Counted from the stretch's first letter, positions 39,563 through 48,051 are shown. The stretch is DNA of 64,000 nucleotides from Clostridiales bacterium (GCA_024684435.1 JAIKWV010000038.1:59638-123637); one strand, 5' to 3'. Numbers and translations are program-made. The notes: generated from the sequence alone by a model not told the origin.

Positions 39563-40633
39563 TTATAAATCAGCCTTCAGTTTCTCAGCCGTATCGGCGG
39601 TAATAAGAGCGTCTATTATTTCGTCAAGATCGCCGTTGAGGATAGCCTCTATTTTGTACAGGGTCAGCCCGATCCTGTGGTCGCTTACCCGCCCCTGAGG
39701 GTAGTTATATGTGCGTATGCGTTCGCTTCGGTCACCGGTGCCCACCTGGGATTTGCGCTCACCGGCGATCTCGTTGGCCTGCTTTTCGCGCTCTGCCTCA
39801 AGTATGCGGGAGCGGAGTATTTTCATCGCCTTATCTTTGTTTTTATATTGACTGCGCTCATCCTGACACTCAACGACAGTGCCTGTGGGGATATGAGTTA
39901 TGCGGATGGCGGACTCGGTCTTGTTGATGTGCTGACCGCCGGCGCCGCTGGAACGGTAGGTGTCAATTTGCAGATCGGCGGGGTTTATCTCCACGTCAAC
40001 CTCCTGAGCCTCAGGAAGAACGGCCACGGTCACGGTGGAGGTGTGTATCCTTCCCTGACTTTCGGTCTCCGGTACTCGCTGGACACGGTGGACGCCGCTC
40101 TCAAACTTGAATCTTGAGTACGCCCCCTCGCCGATTATCATGAAGCTTATCTCTTTATACCCGCCAAGCTCGGTGGGGTTTTCGCTCAGTATCTCGGATT
40201 TCCAGCCCTTTGTTTCGGCGTACATGGAATACATTCTGAAAAGAGAGTTTGCGAACAGAGCCGCTTCCTCTCCACCGGCGCCGCCGCGTATTTCAACAAT
40301 AACGTTCCTGTCGTCGTTAGGGTCGCGGGGCAACAACAGGATCTTAAGCTCGCCGTTTATCCGCTCAAGGTCGGAACGGGCGGTCTCCATCTCCTCAACG
40401 ACCATTTCTTTAAAGTCCTTGTCCAGACCGCCGTTGTCGATAAGCTCCTTTGCCTCGTCGAAATCGCTCTGAGCCTTTTTGTATTCCCGGTATTTTTCAA
40501 CTATGGGCGTCAGGTGCTTCAATTCCTGCATGAGCTTTCGGTACTGTTCCATGTCCGAAACCACGTCGGAGTCGCAGAGCTTCGCGTTTATAGATTCAAA
40601 TTTTTCTTCAACACTTTTAAGCTTTTCAAGCAT
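39563..40633 (-). CDS. prfA: Peptide chain release factor 1
   Basis: 356 residues, canonical RF1. The anticodon-like loop lies in [27 protein letters not shown], and the catalytic GGQ in [24 protein letters not shown] (about residue 230). The [21 protein letters not shown] segment near the end is typical. It reads UAA and UAG stop codons. The start ATG at 40633 has only a weak ribosome binding site; the gene lies 64 bases after the DUF951 gene. Confidence 0.96.
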   Translation of the reverse strand: MLEKLKSVEEKFESINAKLCDSDVVSDMEQYRKLMQELKHLTPIVEKYREYKKAQSDFDEAKELIDNGGLDKDFKEMVVEEMETARSDLERINGELKILLLPRDPNDDRNVIVEIRGGAGGEEAALFANSLFRMYSMYAETKGWKSEILSENPTELGGYKEISFMIIGEGAYSRFKFESGVHRVQRVPETESQGRIHTSTVTVAVLPEAQEVDVEINPADLQIDTYRSSGAGGQHINKTESAIRITHIPTGTVVECQDERSQYKNKDKAMKILRSRILEAEREKQANEIAGERKSQVGTGDRSERIRTYNYPQGRVSDHRIGLTLYKIEAILNGDLDEIIDALITADTAEKLKADL

Positions 40634-40697
40634 ACGATTTGTTCCGATACCTGGGGTATCGCTGCCTTTCGTTAATTTTAGCGGAACGGAAGCCGCG

Positions 40698-40892
40698 TCA
40701 GTTTTCAGCGCTGCCGGCGGGGATTATCCCCTTGATATTTTTCTCCAGCTTTACCCGGGGCGCCATGAGCTCCCTGCCGCATTTTTCGCACCTGATACGG
40801 AAATCCATCCCCACACGCAGCACGGTGAAACGGTTGCCGCCGCAGGGGTGATCCTTTTTCATTATCAGCTTGTCGCCCACGTTTACGTTCAA
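40698..40892 (-). CDS. DUF951 domain protein
   Basis: 64 residues from a TTG at 40892, 6 bases after ACGGAGGC; an ATG at 40922 lies before that site and is not used. A DUF951 protein ([42 protein letters not shown]), with Cys at the CGG and CxxC positions that could bind zinc. The family is widespread in Firmicutes, often near ychF or prfA, with unknown role. Probable first gene of the operon ending at the aminopeptidase. Confidence 0.88.
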   Translation of the reverse strand: MNVNVGDKLIMKKDHPCGGNRFTVLRVGMDFRIRCEKCGRELMAPRVKLEKNIKGIIPAGSAEN

Positions 40893-41087
40893 ATCAACGC
40901 CTCCGTAAATATCATGTGTCAAACGGATGATAAATGTACAAAACAGGATACAGGTGAAATCATTTACACTAAATTATATCATAAACAGCGGCAAATGTAT
41001 ACCCTTCCGCTTAATTTTAAAAGCATATCGCAGGAAAAATTTCCATATAAATTTACAAAATGTATTTTGAAAGGAACGGGATTTTAA

Positions 41088-42014
41088 TTGACAAAATTTC
41101 AACCCGAGGGACAGCTTATAAAAACCGCCGAAAACCGACACAGACTTTCATCCTTAGCGGGCATAAGGGATGCCATGAGCAGGGGGCTGACAGTGGAGGG
41201 GAGGGCTGTAAGGTGTGACGGCGAGCACAATCTTCATGTTGACCTTGAATGTATGCAGGGCATTCTTCCAAGAGAGGAGGGCGCCATCGGTATCGACGAC
41301 GGCTCTGTGCGGGATATTGCGCTCATCTCCCGCGTAAACAAACCGGTGTCCTGCGTGATAACGGATATCAGAACGGGGGAGGACGGAGAGCCTTATGCTG
41401 TTTTGAGCAGGAAAAAGGTGCAGGAAAGCTGTATGACCGAGTTTGTTTCACAGCTTTTGCCCGGAGACGTTATCGACGCCCGAGTGTGTCACATGGAAAA
41501 CTTCGGGGTTTTTCTGGATATAGGAGCAGGCATAAACGCCCTGCTGCCCATTGACAGCATATCCGTCTCCCGCATACCCCACCCCAACGTGCGCTTCGTT
41601 ACGGGACAGCAGGTAAAGGTGGTGGTCAAAAACAGGGACGATTTAGGCAGGATAATACTCTCCCACAAGGAGCTGATGGGTACATGGGAGCAAAACGCGG
41701 AGCAGTTCAAGGTGGGGGAGACCGTGCCGGGAATAGTCCGTTCCGTGGAAAAATACGGCGTATTTATCGAGCTCACCCCGAACCTTGCGGGACTTGCGGA
41801 GATAACCGATACCGTCAAGGCGGGGGATAACGCCTGTGTCTACATAAAAAACATCCTGCCCGAAAGGATGAAGATAAAACTGATAATCGTCGATTCCTTC
41901 TGCGCCTCCTATCCGGCGGTACCGCTGAAATATTATACCACCGCAAGCCACATCGACCGGTGGGTATATTCCCCGGAATGCTGTGAAAGGACAGTGGAGA
42001 GCGTGTTTGAATAA
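41088..42014 (+). CDS. S1 RNA-binding domain protein
   Basis: 308 residues from a TTG at 41088 (AAGGA 12-16 bases upstream). Two clear S1 domains are visible: PGDVIDARVCHMENFGVFLDIGAGINALLPIDS (about 125-195) and VGETVPGIVRSVEKYGVFIELTPNLAGLAEI (about 207-262). A degenerate S1-like stretch lies at 30-115. The C-terminal 50 residues carry Cys and Tyr and are not S1. It resembles the YpfD/30S S1-like proteins of Firmicutes rather than a full ribosomal S1. Probable role in translation or RNA decay. Monocistronic. Confidence 0.83.
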   Translation: MTKFQPEGQLIKTAENRHRLSSLAGIRDAMSRGLTVEGRAVRCDGEHNLHVDLECMQGILPREEGAIGIDDGSVRDIALISRVNKPVSCVITDIRTGEDGEPYAVLSRKKVQESCMTEFVSQLLPGDVIDARVCHMENFGVFLDIGAGINALLPIDSISVSRIPHPNVRFVTGQQVKVVVKNRDDLGRIILSHKELMGTWEQNAEQFKVGETVPGIVRSVEKYGVFIELTPNLAGLAEITDTVKAGDNACVYIKNILPERMKIKLIIVDSFCASYPAVPLKYYTTASHIDRWVYSPECCERTVESVFE

Positions 42015-42017
42015 ATA

Positions 42018-42058
42018 AAACAGCCGGGGCGACAGTTTTGTCTCCTCGGCTGTTTGTG
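42018..42058 (+). terminator. Terminator of the S1-domain gene
   Basis: Stem AAACAGCCGGGG...GACA / TGTC...CCTCGGCTGTTT (42018-42055) followed by TGTGG; the T run is short. Confidence 0.65.
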
Positions 42059-42118
42059 GTATTTGGGTGTTAGGGAACAATTCCAAATAATTATTTTTAA
42101 CTCGGATTTTTGTTTTTA

Positions 42119-42817
42119 TTAACTAAAAAATTTTACTAATGATTTTCCTAAAACATTGCCCGGAGAAATCAAAGAACTTATATTTGCAACAATTTCGGTA
42201 ATATTTACGGTTGCCTCAATCAACGATTTCCCGATTTCTCTATCAACGAATTTTGTTTCATCCTTATTAGCTTCTTTTAATCGTTTTTTTATCTCTTTGA
42301 CAATTTCGTTTCTTTTTGTTTCTTCTTCCAATGAAACTACCAAATCAATAAAGTATTCTGCACGGATCTGCAAAATTTTTTTATTAAGTTGTACTTCGAT
42401 GTAAGCGCCTTTTTCCTCGATATAGTTTTGAATTTCAATAAAAAGGTTCGGGTCAGGAATATTCAGCATAATTTTTTTGGTTGCCTGATCAAATCTTGCG
42501 TTTTCAAGCAAAGAGGCAAGCGCTTTTTGCCAATCAAATTCAATCGGGTAAGCCAACTGTGATTTGATTTTCAGATTTCTGACCCTCTGCTGTGTTATTC
42601 CTAATATTTTACTTAATTGATAGTCAGAACATTTATTAAAATCAATAATTCCGTCTTGACTGCTGTTTTCTGAAACTATTTTTTTGAGAATAATATTAAA
42701 CATCAAAAGTTCAAAATCCGCTTTTGACATTTGACCAAAATTACATTTGTAAAAACGTCTAGCTAATTTATCAAAGGCCTCTATTTTTTCATCAGGAGTA
42801 AAATCAACATTTTCCAT
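42119..42817 (-). CDS. AT-rich hypothetical protein with helix-turn-helix-like segment
   Basis: 232 residues; I do not recognise the family. A helix-turn-helix-like stretch lies at about 65-92 (YQLSKILGITQQRVRNLKIKS). Further on come a domain with NIPDPNLFIEIQNYIEEKGAYIEVQ and a long charged coiled region (about 155-195). The C-terminus is weakly hydrophobic (IVANISSLISPGNVLGKSLVKFF) and could touch membrane. It is markedly more AT-rich than neighbours, suggesting transfer. It lies 27 bases after the membrane gene and is transcribed with it. Candidate effector of a small system; no function can be claimed. Confidence 0.6.
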   Translation of the reverse strand: MENVDFTPDEKIEAFDKLARRFYKCNFGQMSKADFELLMFNIILKKIVSENSSQDGIIDFNKCSDYQLSKILGITQQRVRNLKIKSQLAYPIEFDWQKALASLLENARFDQATKKIMLNIPDPNLFIEIQNYIEEKGAYIEVQLNKKILQIRAEYFIDLVVSLEEETKRNEIVKEIKKRLKEANKDETKFVDREIGKSLIEATVNITEIVANISSLISPGNVLGKSLVKFFS

Positions 42818-42844
42818 TTTATAATCCCTCTGCGCAAAAAGACG

Positions 42845-43588
42845 TTACATCTTTGAAAGAATATCTTTTCTTATATTTGCAAATTCTTCGTCTGAAATAA
42901 GTCCGGAGTCTTTCATTTTAACCAGCTCCTGCAACTTATCGGATACTGAATCTGATTTTTCGGGAATCGCTGCCGGAGCAGCATTAACATTTCGGAATTC
43001 CCTTATTTCATAAATTTTATCCATAGCCGCAGAAACCACTTCTTCAGCATTTTGAACAAAGCTAATTTTTATAGTACCTGACGCCGAGTTTATGCCAATC
43101 GTTTTGCCTGAACGGAATTTATCAATTAACGATGAAATAATTGTTAAACTGTCAACTTTTTCAATAGGCATTTCAAGGCTCTTTTTCCAAATAAAACTAT
43201 TGTAAGAACCGTAAACTCGTGAATTTGAAACAATTAAAGACGTATTTCTGCACTGAATCATTTGTATTTTCTTACTTGTAAAATAAATCAAAAACGGCAG
43301 CAAAATAACTCCCAATAATATTGCAAACAATATAATAAAAAATTCAGAATCAAACCAAGATTCTCCTGTTTCAATATGTTTCACATAAAAAGGATCAATA
43401 AAACCAAGCCTAATAATTGTTTCGTCATCGCCAAAATAACTCGAATGATAGTAACCTGAATCAAGTGAAAAGCCTGCTATCATCGTTATAAATATAGGAA
43501 TATAATATATAACCAAATATAACTTTAGCTTTTTTGAAAACACTTTCCTTATGTCTGCCTTGGCTAAGATTTGTTCTTGTTTTTCCAT
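42845..43588 (-). CDS. Membrane protein with PH-like and SHOCT domains
   Basis: 247 residues from the ATG at 43588, 7 bases after GGAGG. Two membrane helices are visible (about 22-40 and 86-108). A bacterial PH-like domain follows (about 115-190), with TSLIVSNSRVYG and a lipid-facing strand pattern. The C-terminus is a SHOCT motif (LQELVKMKDSGLISDEEFANIRKDIL). The layout resembles two-helix bPH_2 membrane proteins of unknown role. It faces a divergent XRE regulator across paired palindromes that probably control it. Confidence 0.75.
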   Translation of the reverse strand: MEKQEQILAKADIRKVFSKKLKLYLVIYYIPIFITMIAGFSLDSGYYHSSYFGDDETIIRLGFIDPFYVKHIETGESWFDSEFFIILFAILLGVILLPFLIYFTSKKIQMIQCRNTSLIVSNSRVYGSYNSFIWKKSLEMPIEKVDSLTIISSLIDKFRSGKTIGINSASGTIKISFVQNAEEVVSAAMDKIYEIREFRNVNAAPAAIPEKSDSVSDKLQELVKMKDSGLISDEEFANIRKDILSKM

Positions 43589-43615
43589 TTCATAACCTCC
43601 GTTAATTTGTTGTGC

Positions 43616-43654
43616 GTAACATATTGTTACATTTATAGCGTAACATTTTGTTAC
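43616..43654. promoter_or_regulatory. Paired palindromic operator GTAACA-N3-TGTTAC
   Basis: Two 15-bp sites, 43616-43630 (spacer TAT) and 43640-43654 (spacer TTT), each with perfect GTAACA/TGTTAC arms. Their centres are 24 bp apart, a little over two helical turns. They lie between the divergent membrane-protein gene and the XRE gene, so they are the likely binding sites of that regulator. Confidence 0.8.
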
Positions 43655-43699
43655 CATAAAGTCAATAATATTTTTGATTTATGGTAAGGAAATGTAATA

Positions 43700-43918
43700 A
43701 TGAAAAAGCAAGGACTTATCGGATTGAAAAAAATAAGACAACAAAAAGGTTATAATCAATTAAAGGTCGCCATGGATCTTTCTATAAGCCGGGAAAGTGT
43801 TTCCTATTACGAAAACGGGAAACGCTCACCGGATATTCAGATGCTGTTGTTGCTTTCCGATTATTTTAATGTTTCTATTGATTATTTGATTAGGGGAGAA
43901 GAGTTCAAAAAGCGTTAA
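43700..43918 (+). CDS. XRE family transcriptional regulator (islet repressor)
   Basis: 72 residues, little more than a helix-turn-helix domain: GLKKIRQQKGYNQLKVAMDLSISRESVSYYENGKRSPDIQMLLLLSDYFNVSIDYLIRG, ending FKKR. Cro/C1-type repressor; such short forms act as autoregulators of small operons. AAGGAAATG site 6-14 bases before the ATG. The two GTAACA palindromes lie 46-84 bases upstream of the start. No terminator; the repeat cluster begins 20 bases after the stop. Confidence 0.9.
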   Translation: MKKQGLIGLKKIRQQKGYNQLKVAMDLSISRESVSYYENGKRSPDIQMLLLLSDYFNVSIDYLIRGEEFKKR

Positions 43919-43937
43919 TTCCTGACGAATCCCTGTA

Positions 43938-44427
43938 GGGGAGGGCTTCCACGCCCTCCCCTTGAATTTTGCCCTGCGCAGGGATTAACCGTCAAATCAG
44001 CGAAGGTAAAAGCGTTGCACCCTTGCCTTCCCCTCAGAGGGGAAGGTGCCGAACAACGTGAGGCGGATGAGGTGTCAATCTTAAAGTCACATATTTCTTT
44101 CGGCTTTTCACCTCCACAGTCTCGCCATGCTCGACAGCTCCTCCTCAAGGAGAAGCCAAGGTTGGAGGGCTCCGCCCACACCCATTGTATGAGGGTCGCC
44201 GAGGTCGTCAGCCCCTACAGTGTTGGTTATCAGCCTCCCTTTACACAAGGGAGCCTTTCTCCTGTATGCATACATGCGTTCCGAAAATAGCCTTCCTCCC
44301 TGAGGAAGGTGGCGCCGCCGTAGGCGGTGACGGAAGGAGTAAAAACTCCCTCAGTCACTCACTTTGTTCGTGCCAGCTCCCTCAATGAGGGAGCCTTTAC
44401 GGCAGGCGGCACGCATGTATGCGTGCC
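43938..44427. repeat. Cluster of intergenic palindromic repeats (REP-like)
   Basis: This 490-base stretch holds at least six hairpin units and no credible gene. GGGGAGGGC/GCCCTCCCC lies at 43938-43961. CCTTCCCC...GGGGAAGG with the downstream GTGAGGCGGATGAGGTG tail occupies 44026-44075. A unit in the opposite orientation (CACCTCCACAG...CTCCTCCTCAAGGAG) lies at about 44108-44155. A CAGCCTCCC/GGGAGCC unit covers 44230-44253, and a head-to-head pair (CCTTCCTCCCTGAGGAAGG and CTCCCTCAATGAGGGAG) covers about 44291-44396. A palindrome GGCACGCAT-GT-ATGCGTGCC lies at 44408-44427. These look like mobile or spread intergenic repeats. Short frames here are spurious. From 44428 to 44560 I see nothing. Confidence 0.8.
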
Positions 44428-44560
44428 TTACGATGGTCAAGCGCAATGTTTATTCCGTGGTGTTTGAGCGCCGATCCGACAACGTAGGGAACGGATACAT
44501 CCGTTCCGAGAACTAAAATTTATCGCCGCGGATAAATGGTATGAAAAGGCAAGATAACAA

Positions 44561-44590
44561 AAACGGAGCCGTTCCCAACGGAACAGCTCC
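44561..44590 (-). terminator. Terminator of ilvE
   Basis: On the minus strand GGAGCTGTTCC / GGAACGGCTCC (one mismatch, 44565-44590) followed by GTTTTTG. Confidence 0.8.
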
Positions 44591-44606
44591 TGAATTTTTA
44601 AGACAA

Positions 44607-45674
44607 TTATTTGATCTTGTAAGTCCAGCCGAAGGTGTCTTCGATCTTGCCCCACTGGATGCCAGTAAGGGTGTCGTAAAGTCTCTGGCTGATGGGGCCG
44701 ATCTTGCCGCCGTTGATGGGCATGATCTTGTCGCCGTACTTGAGCTCGCCTACGGGGGAGATGACCGCCGCCGTGCCGCTGCCGAATGCCTCGTCCAGCT
44801 TGCCCGCGTCTGACGCGGCGATAAGCTCGTCCACAGCAAGCTTCCTCTCGGAAACCTTAAGACCCCAGGAACGGAGAATGTCGATGCAGGACATTCTTGT
44901 GATGCCGCCCAGGATGCTGCCCTCAAGTGAGGGGGTGACGACCTCGCCGTCAATGACAAAGAAGATGTTCATCGCGCCGACTTCTTCAACATACTTGCGC
45001 TCAACGCCGTCCAGCCACAGAACCTGTGCATAGCCCTCTTTGTCTGCCTCTGCCTGAGCCTTAAGGGAAGCGGCGTAGTTGCCGCCTGTCTTTGTGAAGC
45101 CCATGCCGCCTCTGACAGCGCGGACGTATTTCTGCTCAACGTAGATCTTAACAGGGTTAAGTCCCTCGGGATAGTAAGCACCAACGGGGGAGAGGATGAT
45201 GCAGAAGATGAGATGCTTTGCGGGATGTACGCCAACGTGGGGATCCACCGCGAAAATGAAGGGACGGATGTACAGGGATGTTCCGTCCGCTGTGGGGATC
45301 CAGTCCTCGTCCACAAGAACGAGCTGCTTCATTGCCTCAATGGCGAATTTTTCGTCGATAAGGGGAATGCAGAGACGCTCGTTGGAGCGGTTGAGCCTTG
45401 CCATGTTCTGATCCGGACGGAACATGAGGATGCCGCCGTCCTTTGTACGGTAGGCCTTAAGTCCCTCAAAAACCTCCTGCGCATAGTGCAGGCACATTGA
45501 AGCGGGATCAAGGGGAATGGGAGCATAGGGGACTATCCTCGGGTCATGCCAGCCCTGACCTTCGTCGTAGTTCATGAGAAACATATGGTCTGTGTAGTAG
45601 TTGCCGAAACCCAGCTTGCTCTGATCGGTGGGCTTCTGCTTGGGAGTGGTGGTTCTGGTGATGCTGATTTCCAT
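44607..45674 (-). CDS. ilvE: Branched-chain amino acid aminotransferase
   Basis: 356 residues from the ATG at 45674 (AAAGGG site); a longer open frame upstream is not coding. A PLP fold-type IV enzyme that moves the amino group between glutamate and leucine, isoleucine or valine. Motifs: LHYAQEVFEGLKAYR, LYIRPFIFAVDPHVGVHPA, RAVRGGMGFTKTGGNYAASLKAQAEA (with the PLP region), EVGAMNIFFV, SILGGITRMSCIDI and FGSGTAAVISPVG. This is the eukaryote-like BCAT subgroup of about 350 residues. Monocistronic. Confidence 0.95.
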   Translation of the reverse strand: MEISITRTTTPKQKPTDQSKLGFGNYYTDHMFLMNYDEGQGWHDPRIVPYAPIPLDPASMCLHYAQEVFEGLKAYRTKDGGILMFRPDQNMARLNRSNERLCIPLIDEKFAIEAMKQLVLVDEDWIPTADGTSLYIRPFIFAVDPHVGVHPAKHLIFCIILSPVGAYYPEGLNPVKIYVEQKYVRAVRGGMGFTKTGGNYAASLKAQAEADKEGYAQVLWLDGVERKYVEEVGAMNIFFVIDGEVVTPSLEGSILGGITRMSCIDILRSWGLKVSERKLAVDELIAASDAGKLDEAFGSGTAAVISPVGELKYGDKIMPINGGKIGPISQRLYDTLTGIQWGKIEDTFGWTYKIK

Positions 45675-45747
45675 GATTGTCAACCCTTTCTGATATATAG
45701 AAAATAAACTGACCATATACAAATATTTATTGCATACCGTTAAATCA

Positions 45748-45776
45748 ATTATATTCTTGCAAATGCCGAAAATCAA
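45748..45776 (-). promoter_or_regulatory. Promoter of ilvE
   Basis: On the minus strand TTGATT (45771-45776), 17-bp spacer, TATAAT (45748-45753). The leader is about 65 bases; no T-box is visible. Confidence 0.7.
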
Positions 45777-45836
45777 TGTCAATATTCCAAAAAAATAGTT
45801 GAATAAGCGGCGATTATTTTATACAGTATAGAGCCG

Positions 45837-46448
45837 TTATCCGGGAATTTCGCTGATGACCTCGAATTTCTGACCCCGCATCCATATTGATGGGGTTATT
45901 CTGACAGTATATCCGCAGCCGTTTGGGGTGAGCCATTCGCTCATGGGGAGCTGGGGCAACCCGTATGCGGAGAGCAGCAGCATTATTACGCCGCCGTGGG
46001 TGACTATGGCAGCGTTTGTGGTGCCGGTCTTCATAAGACCCTCCACGATTTTTTCAAAGCAGGAGCATACTCTGTAGGCGAACGCCTCGTTGCTCTCCCC
46101 GAACGGAGGCGCCACACCCTTTTCACCCGCAAGCCATGAGGGGAAAACAGGGTGTTTTTCAAGCTCCTGAGCGCTGAAGCCCTCAAATTCACCGAAGTTG
46201 CATTCGATAAGATCCGGGATAATTATGGGCTTTAGATCGGGATAGATCTGTTCCGCGGTCTTTGTGCAGCGCTTGAGAGGACTGGAAAAAACGGTTGAAG
46301 TCCGGGGATATTCATATTCCCGGGCAAGCTCGTCAAGCTGCTTTAAACCCTCTTCGCTCAGCTCCGCATCAATATGACCGATATACTTTCCCTGAACATT
46401 TTCGGTGGTTAGACCGTTGCGTATAAAATGGATATAGTATGATTTCAA
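45837..46448 (-). CDS. Histidine-phosphatase-fold protein with altered catalytic motif
   Basis: 203 residues from a TTG at 46448, 7 bases after AGAGGTG. The phosphoglycerate-mutase-like fold is clear: YYIHFIRNGLTTENVQGKYIGHID, FSSPLKRCTKTAEQIYP, LIECNFGEFEGFS, PPFGESNEAFAYRV and IVTHGGVIMLLLSAYG. The family's phospho-accepting His in the RHG motif is replaced by Asn (RNG, residues 10-12), read from an AAC codon. The second His (VTHGG) remains. The protein may be a non-catalytic relative or use another mechanism. Stands alone. Confidence 0.82.
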   Translation of the reverse strand: MKSYYIHFIRNGLTTENVQGKYIGHIDAELSEEGLKQLDELAREYEYPRTSTVFSSPLKRCTKTAEQIYPDLKPIIIPDLIECNFGEFEGFSAQELEKHPVFPSWLAGEKGVAPPFGESNEAFAYRVCSCFEKIVEGLMKTGTTNAAIVTHGGVIMLLLSAYGLPQLPMSEWLTPNGCGYTVRITPSIWMRGQKFEVISEIPG

Positions 46449-46527
46449 ATTATCACACCTCTGCACATGAATATAAAATATGTGAAAAATGCCGAAAAAG
46501 CAATGGAATATTTGGCAAAATAATCAA

Positions 46528-46556
46528 TATACAAATTGTATTATTCCCGCTATAAT
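46528..46556 (+). promoter_or_regulatory. Possible promoter of the XRE regulator
   Basis: TATACA (46528-46533), 17-bp spacer, TATAAT (46551-46556). The leader would be about 135 bases and contains the palindrome at 46584-46607. Confidence 0.5.
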
Positions 46557-46583
46557 GAATAACGTGCAGTATAAATATGCCTA

Positions 46584-46607
46584 AAAACCTTGAAAAATCA
46601 AGGTTTT
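46584..46607 (+). promoter_or_regulatory. Perfect palindrome in the XRE leader
   Basis: AAAACCTTGA-AAAA-TCAAGGTTTT, a 10-bp perfect inverted repeat between the promoter and the start codon. It could be an operator for the regulator itself or a leader terminator (T4 at its end). Confidence 0.5.
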
Positions 46608-46696
46608 GTGGATACGTGAAATACAAAACACATTATGTTGTGATTACCTGTTTTTTAAAAATAATTTTTCATGCGTAACGGAAAGAGGAAGTCAAA

Positions 46697-47320
46697 ATGG
46701 ATAGCTCCTTCGCGCAAAGATTGTCCGCCCTGAGAAAAGAACGTAAAATGAGCCAAAAGGAAACAGCTGCCGCGTTAGGCATATCTCAGGCGCTGCTTTC
46801 ACATTATGAAAAAGGCATAAGAGAATGCGGTCTGGGCTTTGTGATAAAAGCCTCGGAGTTTTACGGCGTTACCTGCGATTATTTGCTGGGCAGGAACATG
46901 AGCAGGCACGGCTACACGGATCTTTTGAATTTTGATGAGCCCTTAGCGGACGACAGCATGGCGTCTCTTATGACCTGCTACCGCGCCTCCGCCGCAATGC
47001 GTGAAAGGATAGACCCTGAAGACGAAGAGCTTTCCCAAAAGCTGATCTCAATATATGAGCTGGGTATCTACCTCGGTCTCAACTCCTGTGTGCGTTCGGG
47101 CAAGATCCCCGCATCATGGCTGTGCGGTTCACATAGGTACACGAACAACGCTTATCTTAAATTCGCCAGCGGTCTGCTCAGGGAGCTTTTCAATGAGGGA
47201 AAGGTGACCGTTGACAACAGTGAGGAGAAGATCCCGGAGTGCGTTGAAACGGTAATAAAGCATGCCGAGCAGCTCATTGATGAAAAGATCGCCAAAGTAT
47301 CGGCGGAAAAAACCGAATAG
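46697..47320 (+). CDS. XRE family regulator with C-terminal domain
   Basis: 207 residues. N-terminal helix-turn-helix (about 6-60): RLSALRKERKMSQKETAAALGISQALLSHYEKGIRECGLGFVIKASEFYGVTCDYLLG. A helical domain of 140 residues with no recognised motif follows, probably for dimerisation or a ligand. AGAGGAAG site 8 bases before the ATG. It ends one base from the convergent metallophosphoesterase gene. The target is unknown; the palindrome in its leader suggests self-control. Confidence 0.87.
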   Translation: MDSSFAQRLSALRKERKMSQKETAAALGISQALLSHYEKGIRECGLGFVIKASEFYGVTCDYLLGRNMSRHGYTDLLNFDEPLADDSMASLMTCYRASAAMRERIDPEDEELSQKLISIYELGIYLGLNSCVRSGKIPASWLCGSHRYTNNAYLKFASGLLRELFNEGKVTVDNSEEKIPECVETVIKHAEQLIDEKIAKVSAEKTE

Positions 47321-47321
47321 C

Positions 47322-48020
47322 TCAGAAATTGATAGTATATTCCTTGCCGTCATTCAGCCGAATGGCGGCGATTTTATTGTCCGGGATAAGATTTACGCAT
47401 ATGTGATTGTTCTCTTTGTAGAACAGGCTCTTTTCACTGTGCCCCAGATCAGCGACAGGGGTGTGAGCGGTGACAAGGACCTTGTCCGCAAAATAGACCT
47501 TTGAATAATCCGCGGGTTCAAATATGATCTGATCGAAGGAATAGTCGTCCATATCCTTGTCGGGAGAAAAATCCTTGATACCGGCGTGTACCATCACGTA
47601 GTTTACGCCGTCCACCGTCGTTTCCTCATATATTGAAAACTCGGAGAGATAGTCGATTATATCCTCACGGTCAAATTCGTCAAGCTGTAAAAACTGCTTG
47701 AGAGTGATGTTGCCGCCCATGGACATCCATTCGTCAAACATCTCCTCCTCCGAGGGGCTGAGATATTTCATAACATCCCCGTCGGCGGGCATATCCATGA
47801 ACTTTGAAAGCATTTTATAGGCGAAGTAATCATGTTCGCCAAGGATAGGATATACGTTGGCACGGCAGGCAAGATCCTGGAGGAGCTTTATGGGCTGAGG
47901 GCCTATGTCCGCCACGTCACCGAGAAGGTACAGGTTGTCTGTTCCCTTAAGATTGATCTTGTCCATGAGTTTGATGAATGCTTCGTACTGACCGTAAAGA
48001 CTGGATATCAGGTAAGTCAC
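47322..48020 (-). CDS. Metallophosphoesterase-like protein with degraded metal site
   Basis: 232 residues, PPP/PrpE-like calcineurin fold. Order of motifs: SSLYGQYEAF in place of the usual D-x-HG-x-Y, LLGDVADIGP in place of GD-x-VDRGP, LGEHDYFAY in place of GNHD, VHAGI, and VTAHTPV in place of GHTP. The first Asp and His ligands and the GNHD Asn are lost, while GD, HD, VHAG and the last His remain. So it may bind one metal, have lost catalysis, or serve as a sensor. Last gene of a five-gene minus-strand operon. Confidence 0.8.
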   Translation of the reverse strand: MTYLISSLYGQYEAFIKLMDKINLKGTDNLYLLGDVADIGPQPIKLLQDLACRANVYPILGEHDYFAYKMLSKFMDMPADGDVMKYLSPSEEEMFDEWMSMGGNITLKQFLQLDEFDREDIIDYLSEFSIYEETTVDGVNYVMVHAGIKDFSPDKDMDDYSFDQIIFEPADYSKVYFADKVLVTAHTPVADLGHSEKSLFYKENNHICVNLIPDNKIAAIRLNDGKEYTINF

Positions 48021-48051
48021 AAAATCACTCCCATACTGCGGTTAAGCAAAA

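Noticed and set aside
43915..44388. Several open frames in the repeat cluster
   Set aside because: They are low-complexity translations of GC-rich palindromes in both strands, with no ribosome binding sites.
43938..44427. CRISPR array in the repeat cluster
   Set aside because: Units differ in sequence, length and orientation and there are no regular repeats with unique spacers; no cas genes are present.
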